Positions 26,447 to 35,009 of a stretch of DNA of 64,000 bases are shown piece after piece. The stretch is taken from the NCBI GenBank assembly GCA_017429695.1, contig JAFROK010000031.1, forward strand, positions 62,001-126,000, given 5' to 3'. The notes below the pieces were generated by a model. That model searched no databases. It was not told the DNA's origin and saw nothing but the letters and a program-made list of their open reading frames with translations. This DNA comes from Clostridia bacterium (GTDB lineage Bacteria; Bacillota; Clostridia; Christensenellales; Aristaeellaceae). The first letter of the stretch is position 1; each line of letters opens with the position of its first letter. A program made the translations under genes and the position numbers.

Positions 26447-27655
26447 TCAGTTCATTGCGTCCATCGCTTTTTTCAGCGCTTCCGCCCAGTTCTCCTTTTT
26501 GGTTTCATCGGGCTTTTTCTCTTTTTCAGGTTCGGCAGCCTCCGGTTGTTTCGGAGTGGGTTCATTTCGCTGCTTGTTGGGGTTCTCCCGGCGTACCGGC
26601 TGCCCCAGCGGATGCCCGCCGTTATTCCGGCGGCCTTTATCCCTGGGTTTGTTCCGGGAAGGTGCGTTTTCCTTTGGTTCAGCCGCTTCCCTGGTTCCCG
26701 GTTTTTGTTCTTCGTCTTCGATGATCACTTCTTCGGATGCCAGGATGCTGATTTCTTCTTCCGAAGCCGTGTCTTCATCCGTTACATCCGGCTCTTCTTT
26801 CACCGGTTCGGCTGCCGGCATTTCCGCTTTGCGTCCGTTGCCGTTATCCTGGGTGCGGGTGATGGATTCAAGGGGATATTCTTTGATTTCGCTGCTGTCA
26901 CCGTTGACAATCCGTACCCGGACGGTTTCTTTTACGATATTCAGCTCTGTCACGGTGCCGTTACCGTCCGGAGTGGTTACTTCCCGCCCGACCCGGGGCA
27001 TTTTTTTCCTCGTCTGCTCATAATGGTCCTGTTCATATTTCAGGCAGCACATCAGCCTGCCGCACACGCCGCTGATTTTCGTCGGATTCAGGGAAAGATT
27101 CTGCTCCTTGGCCATTTTGATGGAAACGGGCTGGAATTCTTCCAGGAATGTGCCGCAGCAGATCGGGCGTCCGCAGGCGCCGAGTCCGCCCAGCATTCTG
27201 GCCTCATCCCGCACGCCGATCTGGCGAAGCTCAATGCGCATTTTAAACACGGAGGCCAGGTCTTTCACCAGGCTGCGGAAGTCCACCCGTCCGTTGGCCG
27301 TAAAATAAAACAGGATTTTGCTGTTGTCAAAAGCATATTCAACCGAAACAAGCTTCATATCCAGCTGGTGTTCCGCAATCTTCTTCTGGCAAACCTTGTA
27401 GGCTTCCTTTTCCTTGGCCCGGTTTTCCGTCGCTTTCTGGATATCCTGTGAGGTGGCAACACGGATGATTTTCTTCAGCGTTGCCGGCACAGCGTTTTCT
27501 TCAACGGTCCGGGTCCCGATAATCACTTCTCCCAGATCGATGCCTCTTGCTGTATCGGCAATCACATAATCGCCGGGCTTCAGTTCCAGCCCGTTCACAT
27601 CAAAATAATAGATTTTTCCGTTTTCCTGCAGTTGAATTCCTACTACGCTGACCAT
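26447..27655 (-). CDS. ricT: PSP1-domain protein RicT (YaaT)
   Basis: RicT is part of the Ric complex that affects RNase Y processing, sporulation and competence in Bacillus. The PSP1 core is clear: DYVIADTARGIDLGEVI near the N-terminus, MRIELRQIGVRDEARMLGGL in the middle and the cysteine-rich GACGRPICC and GVCGRLMCC motifs that help bind the cluster. Residues after about 275 form a long charged, Pro/Asn-rich tail of about 125 residues, so the protein is 402 residues instead of about 275. It follows holB, as in Bacillus (holB-yaaT), overlapping it by 13 bases. Confidence 0.95.
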   Translation of the reverse strand: MVSVVGIQLQENGKIYYFDVNGLELKPGDYVIADTARGIDLGEVIIGTRTVEENAVPATLKKIIRVATSQDIQKATENRAKEKEAYKVCQKKIAEHQLDMKLVSVEYAFDNSKILFYFTANGRVDFRSLVKDLASVFKMRIELRQIGVRDEARMLGGLGACGRPICCGTFLEEFQPVSIKMAKEQNLSLNPTKISGVCGRLMCCLKYEQDHYEQTRKKMPRVGREVTTPDGNGTVTELNIVKETVRVRIVNGDSSEIKEYPLESITRTQDNGNGRKAEMPAAEPVKEEPDVTDEDTASEEEISILASEEVIIEDEEQKPGTREAAEPKENAPSRNKPRDKGRRNNGGHPLGQPVRRENPNKQRNEPTPKQPEAAEPEKEKKPDETKKENWAEALKKAMDAMN

Positions 27656-28668
27656 TTATTTCCTTCCCCCATTATTACAAAAAGAAGTTGTTCGATTACG
27701 GCCTGAAAGTTCACATTGGACGCAATCTGGCGGCGGACATCGCATATGGCGTCCGCCAGCATGCTGAATCGGTCCATCCCGGCTTTATCCGCAAAAAGCT
27801 GCCATGGTTTGGGAAGCGCGGAAACCGGTCCTGCATTCGGGAAATGAAACCGGTATTCAAGCATGTTGTGAACAATCGATTCAAGCACTTCCGTCAGTTG
27901 TTCCGCCTGGTCCCGCCGGTCCTTCCATTTGCCGGAAATGCGAAGGATGTCGCTCCTTTTCAGGGTGCCGAAAAAGTCCTGGATAATTTCGTTCCGCGTT
28001 TTCCAGTATGCTTCATCTTCGGCCAATTCAAGTGCCTTTCCGATGGAACCCCGCGCTTCCTGAACACATTCGTCCGCCCTGTTCCGTTCTGTTCCACGTT
28101 CATCAAGAATCCGGCGGATCACATCATCGGGCCATGGATGCAGCCGGATTGTTCTGACCCTGCTCAACACGGTCGTAAGAAGGACGTCCGGATGCTCGGT
28201 CACCAGAATAAAGTATGTATTCTCCGGCGGCTCTTCAAGCGTCTTCAGCAGGCAGTTCTGGGCCTGCGGCGTCATCCTGTCCGCGTCAAACAGCAGTACG
28301 ACGCGGCATCTTCCGTCCATCGTATGGGTGCTGCATATGCGGATCATTTCCCGTATATCGTTCACCGGAATGGTGGTTCGGTCTTTCTTCACATCCGGAG
28401 CAATGGGCATGCCGTTCCGGATCAGAATCATATCAGGATGTTCATTCCCGGCCGCCATGAGGCAGTCTTTGCATTTTCCGCAGGGGCGTTTTTCACCTTC
28501 TGCGCGGCAAAGAAGTGTGGACGCAATCAGTTTTGCGAATGTCCGCTTTCCGGCTCCCTTTTCACCGGTAATCAGGCTGGCATGGACAAATGTCCCGTTT
28601 TCAAGTTGGCCAATCAGGCTGCTGGTTTCTTCACCCTGCTGCGCGTAAAATGATAAATCCGGCATCAT
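27643..28668 (-). CDS. holB: DNA polymerase III subunit delta'
   Basis: A clamp-loader subunit of the AAA+ family. The P-loop-like GEKGAGKRTFA lies near residue 36, a zinc-binding cysteine set follows (CRAEGEKRPCGKCKDC) and the sensor region LLKTLEEPPENTYFILVTE is near residue 140. The 341-residue length is normal. It sits between darA and ricT, a conserved Bacillota order (tmk-yaaQ-holB-yaaT). Confidence 0.96.
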   Translation of the reverse strand: MMPDLSFYAQQGEETSSLIGQLENGTFVHASLITGEKGAGKRTFAKLIASTLLCRAEGEKRPCGKCKDCLMAAGNEHPDMILIRNGMPIAPDVKKDRTTIPVNDIREMIRICSTHTMDGRCRVVLLFDADRMTPQAQNCLLKTLEEPPENTYFILVTEHPDVLLTTVLSRVRTIRLHPWPDDVIRRILDERGTERNRADECVQEARGSIGKALELAEDEAYWKTRNEIIQDFFGTLKRSDILRISGKWKDRRDQAEQLTEVLESIVHNMLEYRFHFPNAGPVSALPKPWQLFADKAGMDRFSMLADAICDVRRQIASNVNFQAVIEQLLFVIMGEGNKWSA

Positions 28669-28684
28669 AACACAAATCCGTGGC

Positions 28685-29017
28685 TTATACTTTCAGGAAC
28701 TGGTCTACTGTCAGAACGAACAAAGTCGCCCCGCCGATGGTAACCTCAACCGGAAATGCGGCAAATTCACCATGGGTCAGGCCGCTCACGGTGGTGGTGG
28801 CCGGCGTAATCTGCTTGCGGCTCTTGCATACAGATTCAATAATATGAACCGCTTCTTCAACCCGTTCCTCTTCAACGCCGAGAAGCAGGGTCGTATTGCC
28901 TGCTTTCAGGAATCCGCCGGTTGTGGCCAGTTTGGTCACGCCGAATCCGCCCTGCATCAGCTTAGACAGCAGCTTTGATGAGTCTTCATCCTGAACGATT
29001 GCAATAATCAGTTTCAT
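28685..29017 (-). CDS. darA: cyclic-di-AMP receptor protein DarA/PstA (YaaQ)
   Basis: A PII-like trimeric protein that binds cyclic di-AMP. The sequence begins MKLIIAIVQDEDSSKLLSKL and contains GGFLKAGNTTLLLGVEEERV and the end segment GGATLFVLTVDQFLKV, typical of the family. I chose the ATG at 29017 with GGGGAGG 6 bases upstream, giving 110 residues; an upstream extension of 20 residues is unlike the family and contains the promoter. It heads the darA-holB-ricT operon. Confidence 0.95.
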   Translation of the reverse strand: MKLIIAIVQDEDSSKLLSKLMQGGFGVTKLATTGGFLKAGNTTLLLGVEEERVEEAVHIIESVCKSRKQITPATTTVSGLTHGEFAAFPVEVTIGGATLFVLTVDQFLKV

Positions 29018-29048
29018 TATGAACCTCCCCAGACAAATATATCGATTC

Positions 29049-29077
29049 AGTATACCGTACATAGGATTGAAAATCAA
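29049..29077 (-). promoter_or_regulatory. promoter of darA-holB-ricT
   Basis: TTGATT (29077-29072) and TATACT (29054-29049), 17 bases apart on the minus strand, about 35 bases before the darA ATG. Confidence 0.7.
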
Positions 29078-29115
29078 GTTTAATGCCGCTTCGGAATGAA
29101 AAAGTGCCGCCGTTC

Positions 29116-29144
29116 TTTACAAACATTCCGCTTCCGTTTAAACT
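29116..29144 (+). promoter_or_regulatory. promoter of the RNA methyltransferase gene
   Basis: TTTACA (29116-29121) and TAAACT (29139-29144), 17 bases apart, immediately upstream of the methyltransferase start and divergent from the darA promoter. Confidence 0.55.
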
Positions 29145-29163
29145 GGTGATAAAGGGGTGTGAT

Positions 29164-30312
29164 ATGATGTCTGGAGATGTTTTCCGGTGCTGCTGCTCAG
29201 CAGCCTTTGGCCTTGAAAGCCTGGTAGCGGGCGAGCTTCGCAGTCTTGGTCTTCAGAATATCAGCACGGAAAACGGGCTGGTCCGGTTCGATTCCGCCAT
29301 ACCCGAAATCTTCCGCTGCAATCTTTCCCTGCGCTTTTGCGATCGCGTCATGATCATCCTGGCGGAAGGCAAATGCCTGTCTTTTGAGGATCTTTTTCAG
29401 CTGGTTTCCTCTGTTCCCTGGGAAAAATATATTCATAAAGACGAAGCAATCAACGTTTCCGCCCATTGTGCAAGAAGCAAGATCATGAGCCCTCGGGACT
29501 GCCAGTCCATCACAAAAAAAGCAATCATCGAACGGCTGAAAGCCCGTGCCGGCCTTCGGGTCTTTCCGGAAACCGGAGTGCCCTTCCCTGTCCTGGTGGC
29601 GGTCCATTCCGATTGTGTCCGCATCATGCTCAACACATCGGGCGATGCTTTGTCCCGCAGGGGCTACCGCACCTGGAACGGAGAAGCCCCGATCCGGGAG
29701 ACGCTGGCCGCGGCCCTCGTCAGTCTGAGCCCCTGGAAGCCGGGAATGCCCCTCTGTGACCCCTGCTGCGGAACGGGTACCATTCTCGCGGAAGCCGCTT
29801 TTATGGCTGCCAACCGCCTTCCGGGCCTGACCCGCTCCTTTGCCATGGAACAGTTTTATTTCACCCGCGGTTTTGATCTGAATGCCATCCGCCGTGAAGC
29901 GGAAAATGCGGTGGATTATGCCAATATTACAGAAATTTACGGTTCGGATATCAATCCGGAAGCCATCAGCCTGGCCAAACGCCATATACGTCAGGCCGGC
30001 CTTGAAAATCATGTTTCCCTTTCTGTGATACCCCTTCAGGAGGTATGTCTCGACCGGCAAAACGGCGTCTTTGTCTGCAATCCGCCTTATGGGGAAAGGT
30101 TGTCCGACCAGGCTGCTTCCCGTCAGCTGTATCGGGAGTTGCACCATCTGGCCGACCGCCATCCGGGATGGAGCCTCTGCGCCATCTCCTCCGATCCGGC
30201 CTTTGAAAAGGCATACGGCATGAAGGCCCATAAAAAAAGGCGCCTGTATAACGGACGCCTGGAATGCACCTATTATATTTATTATGGCAGAAGGAATCCC
30301 GAATCGTTCTGA
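29164..30312 (+). CDS. THUMP-domain class I SAM-dependent RNA methyltransferase (RlmL/YpsC type)
   Basis: The N-terminal THUMP domain (about residues 1-150) binds RNA and is followed by a Rossmann methyltransferase domain with motif I LCDPCCGTGTILAEAAFMAA near residue 196 and the guanine-N2 signature VCNPPYGERL near residue 306. YpsC and RlmL relatives methylate 23S rRNA; the exact guanosine is not determined from sequence. The ATG at 29164 (MMSGDVFRC) is chosen as it follows a GGGGTG site and fits the family start; an ATG at 29083 would add 27 unrelated residues. Its 3' end overlaps the convergent CapA-type gene by 31 bases. Confidence 0.9.
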   Translation: MMSGDVFRCCCSAAFGLESLVAGELRSLGLQNISTENGLVRFDSAIPEIFRCNLSLRFCDRVMIILAEGKCLSFEDLFQLVSSVPWEKYIHKDEAINVSAHCARSKIMSPRDCQSITKKAIIERLKARAGLRVFPETGVPFPVLVAVHSDCVRIMLNTSGDALSRRGYRTWNGEAPIRETLAAALVSLSPWKPGMPLCDPCCGTGTILAEAAFMAANRLPGLTRSFAMEQFYFTRGFDLNAIRREAENAVDYANITEIYGSDINPEAISLAKRHIRQAGLENHVSLSVIPLQEVCLDRQNGVFVCNPPYGERLSDQAASRQLYRELHHLADRHPGWSLCAISSDPAFEKAYGMKAHKKRRLYNGRLECTYYIYYGRRNPESF

Positions 30313-32693
30313 ATCTGGCTGTATATCCTGCGGTAATCCTCCACCGTTGCGGCAACGGGATGATAGTCATTGATGTGCTCATTCGCCCGCGAACTGGTTA
30401 ATATCGGAATCATCTTAATGGATATCTCCGGCTTCTCCGTTTCGTCGAATGAAAAAATCACCCTTGCCAGCGCGGCGTCATATCCGCTTAACATAATGGT
30501 TCCGCCGAAGCAAAGATTTCCCAGGCTGTAAACAACCGGTACGCCTTCTATATAATCCATCCCCTGTACCACATGGGGATGATGGCCGATCACCAGGTCC
30601 GCCCCGGCCCGTACGCATGTGTGCGCCATGGCCTGCTGCAGTGCATTGAAGTGTTCGCTGTATTCCAGCCCCCAGTGGCACTGGTAAATGATGCATTCGC
30701 ATCCCATGTCTTTCAATGCCTGGATATCACGCGCAATGATGCCTGGATCGCGTTTGTATGTGGTTTCCCTGCATCCGCCGAATCCGAACCGGTGCCCCTT
30801 GATATCAACAGCAACCGGATGCTCATTCCCGCACCAGGCTGCAACATCCCGGATTGCTTCGATAGTCGATTCATACCCCGCTTCCCCATAATCCATGGTG
30901 TGATTGTTCGCCAGGTTCACCAACTCAACCGAGCCTTCCGTCAGCACCTGGCTGTATTCGGGAAGCCCGCGGAACCGCCATGTTTTATCCTGGCTTTCGC
31001 CGCTTTTGTTGGCCTTCAGCACACATTCCAGGTTAATGCTGGTCAGGTCGTCTGTAGCAAAATATTCCTGCAGTCCCGAAAACGGATACCCCATCCCGTT
31101 TTTTTGAATATAAGCCATCAGGCTGTCGTCCCGGGAATAATATGATTCCCGCCCGCCCAGTACCGCGTCTCCGCCGAAAGTCATCACAATGGTGTCATCA
31201 TATTCGTTTTCAACGGCATAAGCGCTCCGGTCATGCTGTTCCTTTCCCGCTGTCCCTTCCAGGATGGATTTCATCGCGTGCCGTTCATCCGGATCATCCA
31301 GGATAATCAGCCGGGTACAGTATGGAATATGCGTCCATATCCAGTAGGCGTTCACGCCGCTTTCAGGTCCCGGTTCCGAAGGCAGCCGGATGCAGGCATG
31401 GGATCCTTTGGCTCCCAGCAGGGCCCTTCCTTCGGTAAAATCCTTTTTCCCGTCTCCGAATGCATATGGAATCTGGTGAATCAGGTTTCCGCCGTCATAC
31501 TGAATCACAAAATCATATTTTTTCCCGTTCATGCTGTAGTCGACCCGGTGTTCGCCGGTCAGGAAGCTGCCGGCGGCCGTTTCCTGGTACAGCTCGTTCT
31601 TTTCCATTCTTCCGGTGCACACCAGGAATGTATCAATCCGCTTTCCGTTCCGGAACACCGTCATCGTCTGTGTTTTTTTGTCCAGCAGCAGCCCGTATTC
31701 TTTGGATGGAGTTATCGTTTTCAGTTTTCCGGCCGGAACCCAGCCCGTAATCTTTTCCCCTTCTTCATGGTTCCAGGCTTCAATCAGTGCCCAGCCTTCA
31801 CTGATCTCAAGAACGCACAGGCTCTGCGTCTGCCCGTGGAGCGTCCCCAGGGAGGCCGATGTTTCATCCGGCTTTTCATATACGTTCTGATGGCTTGTGT
31901 TCCCGATGTTAACAACAACCGCCGGCTGCATCATCAGTTCCCATATTTTTTCATCCGGATCATTTTCCTCCGGCATAATCTGTCCGGTCACACCCACCGG
32001 TATTGCTTCCGGGCAGCCGTTTTCAACTTCCAGCGAAAAAATATTGTGATATGCGGGATTGGATATTTCATAAACCTTTACCTGGTAGCGCCCCGGGGAA
32101 ATTTCTGTTTTCCCGCATATCTCGGAAAACAGAAAATGGTTGATCCTCACGGGTTCAATCGCTTTACGGAAAGTGTATCGGGGCTGTTCTTCCCCCTCCG
32201 GAATCATTTCAACCACCAGCGTACCGCTCATCGTCACTTTGCACTCCAGAAACCATTCCTTTGTCCGGTCCAGATATACCGTATCCGATGATGGCAGCGC
32301 AAGAACAAGCGCCTGTGCGAATTTTTCAACAGGAGAATCAAACGCAATATGATACACCGTGCCGGACTCCCCCGTCAGATCGGCGTCAAAATGATATACC
32401 ATCTGCGAAAGTTTTTCGCCGTTATGTCCCAGGCCGTCCCATTCAATCCGGTTTTCGCCCTGTTGAACCTCTGCCCGGATGGTCCTGAACATAAATGAAT
32501 ATGCGCTAATCGATATAGTCAGCGCGCCGTTTTCAGGCGCGTTCACCTGAAAAGTATTGTCGCTGTAGCAGATTATTTGTCCGATTCGTTCAACAGAAAA
32601 CGCAGCTTCACCGGAAACAGACGGAAAACGAATGAAAAAGCTGAATATCACTAGCAGCCATGCTGCTGCAATTTGATGCCGGAGCAGTTTCAT
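30282..32693 (-). CDS. secreted SH3 / L,D-transpeptidase / CapA-phosphatase fusion
   Basis: An 803-residue protein with an N-terminal signal or membrane segment (about residues 8-25), a beta-rich FlgD-like region (about 35-225), an SH3b-like domain (about 258-325), a YkuD-type L,D-transpeptidase domain (about 333-466) and a CapA/PGA-synthesis metallophosphatase-like domain (about 500-765). The transpeptidase has His406 in IHQIPY and the expected catalytic Cys434 in GSHACIRL, with Ala where Gly is usual. CapA motifs are GGDAVLG, INLEC, NLANNH and GHHPHVVQG. It probably acts on the wall or an anionic polymer outside the cell. I chose the ATG at 32693, after AAGGAAGGA. The 3' end overlaps the convergent methyltransferase gene. 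Confidence 0.88.
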   Translation of the reverse strand: MKLLRHQIAAAWLLVIFSFFIRFPSVSGEAAFSVERIGQIICYSDNTFQVNAPENGALTISISAYSFMFRTIRAEVQQGENRIEWDGLGHNGEKLSQMVYHFDADLTGESGTVYHIAFDSPVEKFAQALVLALPSSDTVYLDRTKEWFLECKVTMSGTLVVEMIPEGEEQPRYTFRKAIEPVRINHFLFSEICGKTEISPGRYQVKVYEISNPAYHNIFSLEVENGCPEAIPVGVTGQIMPEENDPDEKIWELMMQPAVVVNIGNTSHQNVYEKPDETSASLGTLHGQTQSLCVLEISEGWALIEAWNHEEGEKITGWVPAGKLKTITPSKEYGLLLDKKTQTMTVFRNGKRIDTFLVCTGRMEKNELYQETAAGSFLTGEHRVDYSMNGKKYDFVIQYDGGNLIHQIPYAFGDGKKDFTEGRALLGAKGSHACIRLPSEPGPESGVNAYWIWTHIPYCTRLIILDDPDERHAMKSILEGTAGKEQHDRSAYAVENEYDDTIVMTFGGDAVLGGRESYYSRDDSLMAYIQKNGMGYPFSGLQEYFATDDLTSINLECVLKANKSGESQDKTWRFRGLPEYSQVLTEGSVELVNLANNHTMDYGEAGYESTIEAIRDVAAWCGNEHPVAVDIKGHRFGFGGCRETTYKRDPGIIARDIQALKDMGCECIIYQCHWGLEYSEHFNALQQAMAHTCVRAGADLVIGHHPHVVQGMDYIEGVPVVYSLGNLCFGGTIMLSGYDAALARVIFSFDETEKPEISIKMIPILTSSRANEHINDYHPVAATVEDYRRIYSQIQNDSGFLLP

Positions 32694-32759
32694 CCCGTCT
32701 TTCCTTCCTTTCCGGATGGATGTTTTCAGATTATCAGGAATTTGTTCATGCGTCAACGC

Positions 32760-32788
32760 TTGACAAATGAACCGTCAGATCTTATAAT
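32760..32788 (+). promoter_or_regulatory. consensus promoter of tRNA-Leu
   Basis: TTGACA (32760-32765) and TATAAT (32783-32788), both perfect, with a 17-base spacer. A back-to-back TTGACG (32756-32751) on the other strand may serve the CapA-type gene, but its -10 element is poor. Confidence 0.9.
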
Positions 32789-32800
32789 CGCATATGTTCT

Positions 32801-32882
32801 GCGGTCGTGGCGGAATCGGCATACGCGCACGTTTGAGGGGCGTGTCCAGCAATGGGTACGGGTTCAAGTCCCGTCGACCGCA
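32801..32882 (+). tRNA. tRNA-Leu (anticodon GAG)
   Basis: A class II tRNA with acceptor GCGGTCG (32801-32807) paired to CGACCGC (32875-32881), discriminator A, a long variable arm and the anticodon GAG at 32835-32837 in the loop TTGAGGG. The anticodon stem CACGT/GCGTG closes with a U-G pair. CCA is not encoded. Confidence 0.95.
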
Positions 32883-32890
32883 CGATATAA

Positions 32891-32919
32891 CCCCTGTGAG
32901 CCTGGCTCACAGGGGTTTT
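32891..32919 (+). terminator. terminator of tRNA-Leu
   Basis: CCCCTGTGAG (32891-32900) pairs with CTCACAGGGG (32906-32915) and is followed by TTTT. On the minus strand it also lies downstream of the 34495 gene, but the following TTATAT is a weak tract. Confidence 0.85.
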
Positions 32920-32944
32920 GCTTGCTTTCACAGGGTGAATTAAC

Positions 32945-34495
32945 TCAGCCCCACGGAACATATACATATTCCAGGTACTCAATTTCGTTCTGCTGATTCA
33001 GCTGGATCCGGGTGGTCACAAACCAGAAATCGGCATCGATTTCCGACCACTGGTCTTCCGGATAGTCACACATGAATACCATCTGGCCTTCGGGTTCTTC
33101 CCCGTCCATGTAGCAGTCAATATACCACTTGTACAGGTCGTTAACCGTAATAAGGTTGATGTTCTCAGCCGATAAACTGTCAGGCACCAGCGCCGTAAAG
33201 TTATCCGCCAGGTTGTAGGTGAACAGCTTGCCGTTGTCTGCTTTTTCGTCGGTGGGATACTCATCTTCAACAACGCGCTCAAAGCTGCCGGTCACCGCGT
33301 ATACATGATGGGCAGCGTCATACTGTAGCTTCCGGATTTCAAACAGGTTATAATTCACGCCGGCCGCGTCCGTATAGGTGAAGAATGCGCTGTTGTCAGC
33401 AACGGGAATCTCATTGGCAGCGGCAATGGCGCTGGCAGGAACGAATCCCCGGTAATTGGCGCCTTCAATATAGGCCCAGCTTCCCATGTTGGCCAGCCAT
33501 ACAACGTTTTCTCCGGCGGAAACCGTCGCCAGCACGCTCTGGCTGTACAGCGGATCGTCTGTCACGTTAACATTGCTCTGGATCACAGCGTCTCTTCTGT
33601 TGAAGCCGAGATTGCCCACATTGGCGTTTTTCGGCAGGGAGTTTTCATCGATATAGCCAAACCGGTAGTGGGAATTATCAATGGAATACTGAATCAGGAT
33701 CCATCCGTTTTCACGGCCGAAAACCTGAATCCAGCTGTTGGTGGAAACAGAAGCTTTGTTGTTGGCGCCGCGGATGGACTTATCGCTGGGCCCGGAATAT
33801 ACGGGATACTTTTTCCCGCCGGTAAATTCAATTTCTGTCGCCTGGAGCTCGGAGTTCACCGGCATGTCAGGGGCAAACGTCAGGCCCTTCTTGGCGTCCT
33901 GAACGGTCATCGGGAAGGATTCCAGGCTCACATAGCGCATGTCGCGCTTGAAAGAACCCCGTACCTTGGTATGGTCCATATTGGTTCCGTCATAGAAGAA
34001 GAAATCCAGGTAATCCTTTCCGACATCAATACTATCGGCTTTTTTCGTGTTGTCGATAATCAGGCAGAGATTCCATACGCCGGAGTTGGAAAGCTGATAG
34101 AAAGCAGCCTGGTCATAGTAATTGTTGGAACTGTTGAATTTGGCAAACATCACCAGCGGGCCATTGTAGGTTTTTCCGTTGGACGGTTCATAATGTTCGG
34201 AGAAAACCTGCATATCCATATTATTATTTCCCTGGGGAACGGCCTTCGTCGCGTGGAAGCTGTGTTGCCACGTGCCATTTTTCAGCTTGAAACAGTAAAC
34301 GGTGTTGGTGTTCCCGTTTCTCACAAGCACCATGTAGGTATCCCCGGTGACATTCATGTTGGCCAGGATCTGGGATCCGGATTTGTCATTGAAATAGTTC
34401 TGAATATCCGCCGGCAGCGGCTCAGCCATGGCTGCAACTGCAAGTATTGCCGTAAGCGCAATAACCAGCAAAAGGCAAAGCAAAAACTTTTTCAC
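32945..34495 (-). CDS. secreted protein with SH3-like domains, unknown function
   Basis: A signal peptide (KKFLLCLLLVIALTAILAVA, cut near AMAEP) leads a beta-rich protein of 516 residues. Two stretches look like bacterial SH3 domains: YPVYSGPSDKSIRGAN with WIQVFGRENGWILIQYS, and the later LYSQSVLATVSAGENVVWLA with GSWAYIEG. The rest is not assigned. The GTG at 34495 is chosen because GGAGGG precedes it and the signal peptide begins directly there. It probably binds wall material or another surface polymer. A promoter lies about 40 bases upstream. Confidence 0.82.
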   Translation of the reverse strand: MKKFLLCLLLVIALTAILAVAAMAEPLPADIQNYFNDKSGSQILANMNVTGDTYMVLVRNGNTNTVYCFKLKNGTWQHSFHATKAVPQGNNNMDMQVFSEHYEPSNGKTYNGPLVMFAKFNSSNNYYDQAAFYQLSNSGVWNLCLIIDNTKKADSIDVGKDYLDFFFYDGTNMDHTKVRGSFKRDMRYVSLESFPMTVQDAKKGLTFAPDMPVNSELQATEIEFTGGKKYPVYSGPSDKSIRGANNKASVSTNSWIQVFGRENGWILIQYSIDNSHYRFGYIDENSLPKNANVGNLGFNRRDAVIQSNVNVTDDPLYSQSVLATVSAGENVVWLANMGSWAYIEGANYRGFVPASAIAAANEIPVADNSAFFTYTDAAGVNYNLFEIRKLQYDAAHHVYAVTGSFERVVEDEYPTDEKADNGKLFTYNLADNFTALVPDSLSAENINLITVNDLYKWYIDCYMDGEEPEGQMVFMCDYPEDQWSEIDADFWFVTTRIQLNQQNEIEYLEYVYVPWG

Positions 34496-34532
34496 CAAGA
34501 AAAATCCCTCCAATACAATATATTGACATCTG

Positions 34533-34560
34533 ATTATAACATTTTTATCTTGTTTTTCAA
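34533..34560 (-). promoter_or_regulatory. promoter of the SH3-type secreted protein
   Basis: TTGAAA (34560-34555) and TATAAT (34538-34533) with a 16-base spacer on the minus strand. Confidence 0.75.
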
Positions 34561-34619
34561 TCCATAAAAGCAAGCCGGTCAACCACACTTTGGTTAGCCA
34601 CCGGACAAGTATCAGGAAC

Positions 34620-34895
34620 CGGGGGGCGAAGAACCGATGACCGCCAGTGGCGGAAATTTCATCGGTTCTGAGGTCAACCGAAACATGCGGTCTCCCCAGT
34701 GGGGAGCCGCGCCGATTGAGGTTGCGGATAGGCTTCTTTTTGTTTCATGTTCGGCTGAAACAAAAAGGGCTGTCCCCTGCGTTCCGTCGCAGTACGTCAA
34801 ATTTCCCATCGAGTGTTCGAGTGTTCGAGTGTTCGAGTGTTTTCACTTTTCGGCGCGTTTAGTGTCCAGTGTTTAGTGTTTTAGTGTTTTGCCTT
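34620..34895. repeat. structured intergenic repeat element
   Basis: A non-coding stretch dominated by inverted repeats and a short tandem array. GAACCGATGA (34631-34640) pairs with TCATCGGTTC (34659-34668) around an inner hairpin CCGCC-AGT-GGCGG. CTCCCC-AGT-GGGGAG (34692-34706) sits inside a GCGG/CCGC stem. CTTTTTGTTTCA (34736-34747) pairs with TGAAACAAAAAG (34756-34767). Short open frames through it have no family features. It looks like a repeated intergenic element that may occur elsewhere in the genome, which cannot be checked here. Confidence 0.65.
34811..34890. repeat. AGTGTT-type tandem repeats
   Basis: GAGTGTTC is repeated three times and once more as GAGTGTTT at 34811-34842, followed at 34861-34890 by looser copies of AGTGTTT and AGTGTTTT. 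Such short arrays can vary in copy number by slippage. Confidence 0.85.
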
Positions 34896-35009
34896 TCCGG
34901 CGCTGTACCAACTTCCCTCTCCACACGTTTCCGTCATCATAATAATATCAGAAACAGCCCATATCATCAAGTCCCAAAGAGTCCCAAAGCATCTCAAAGT
35001 ATGACAACT

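Noticed and set aside
34637-34876. Two short open frames in the structured repeat region
   Set aside because: They have no ribosome binding site or family features, and hairpins and tandem repeats dominate the sequence.
34811-34890. CRISPR array
   Set aside because: Repeats of 7-8 bases have no spacers of regular length, and no cas genes are near.
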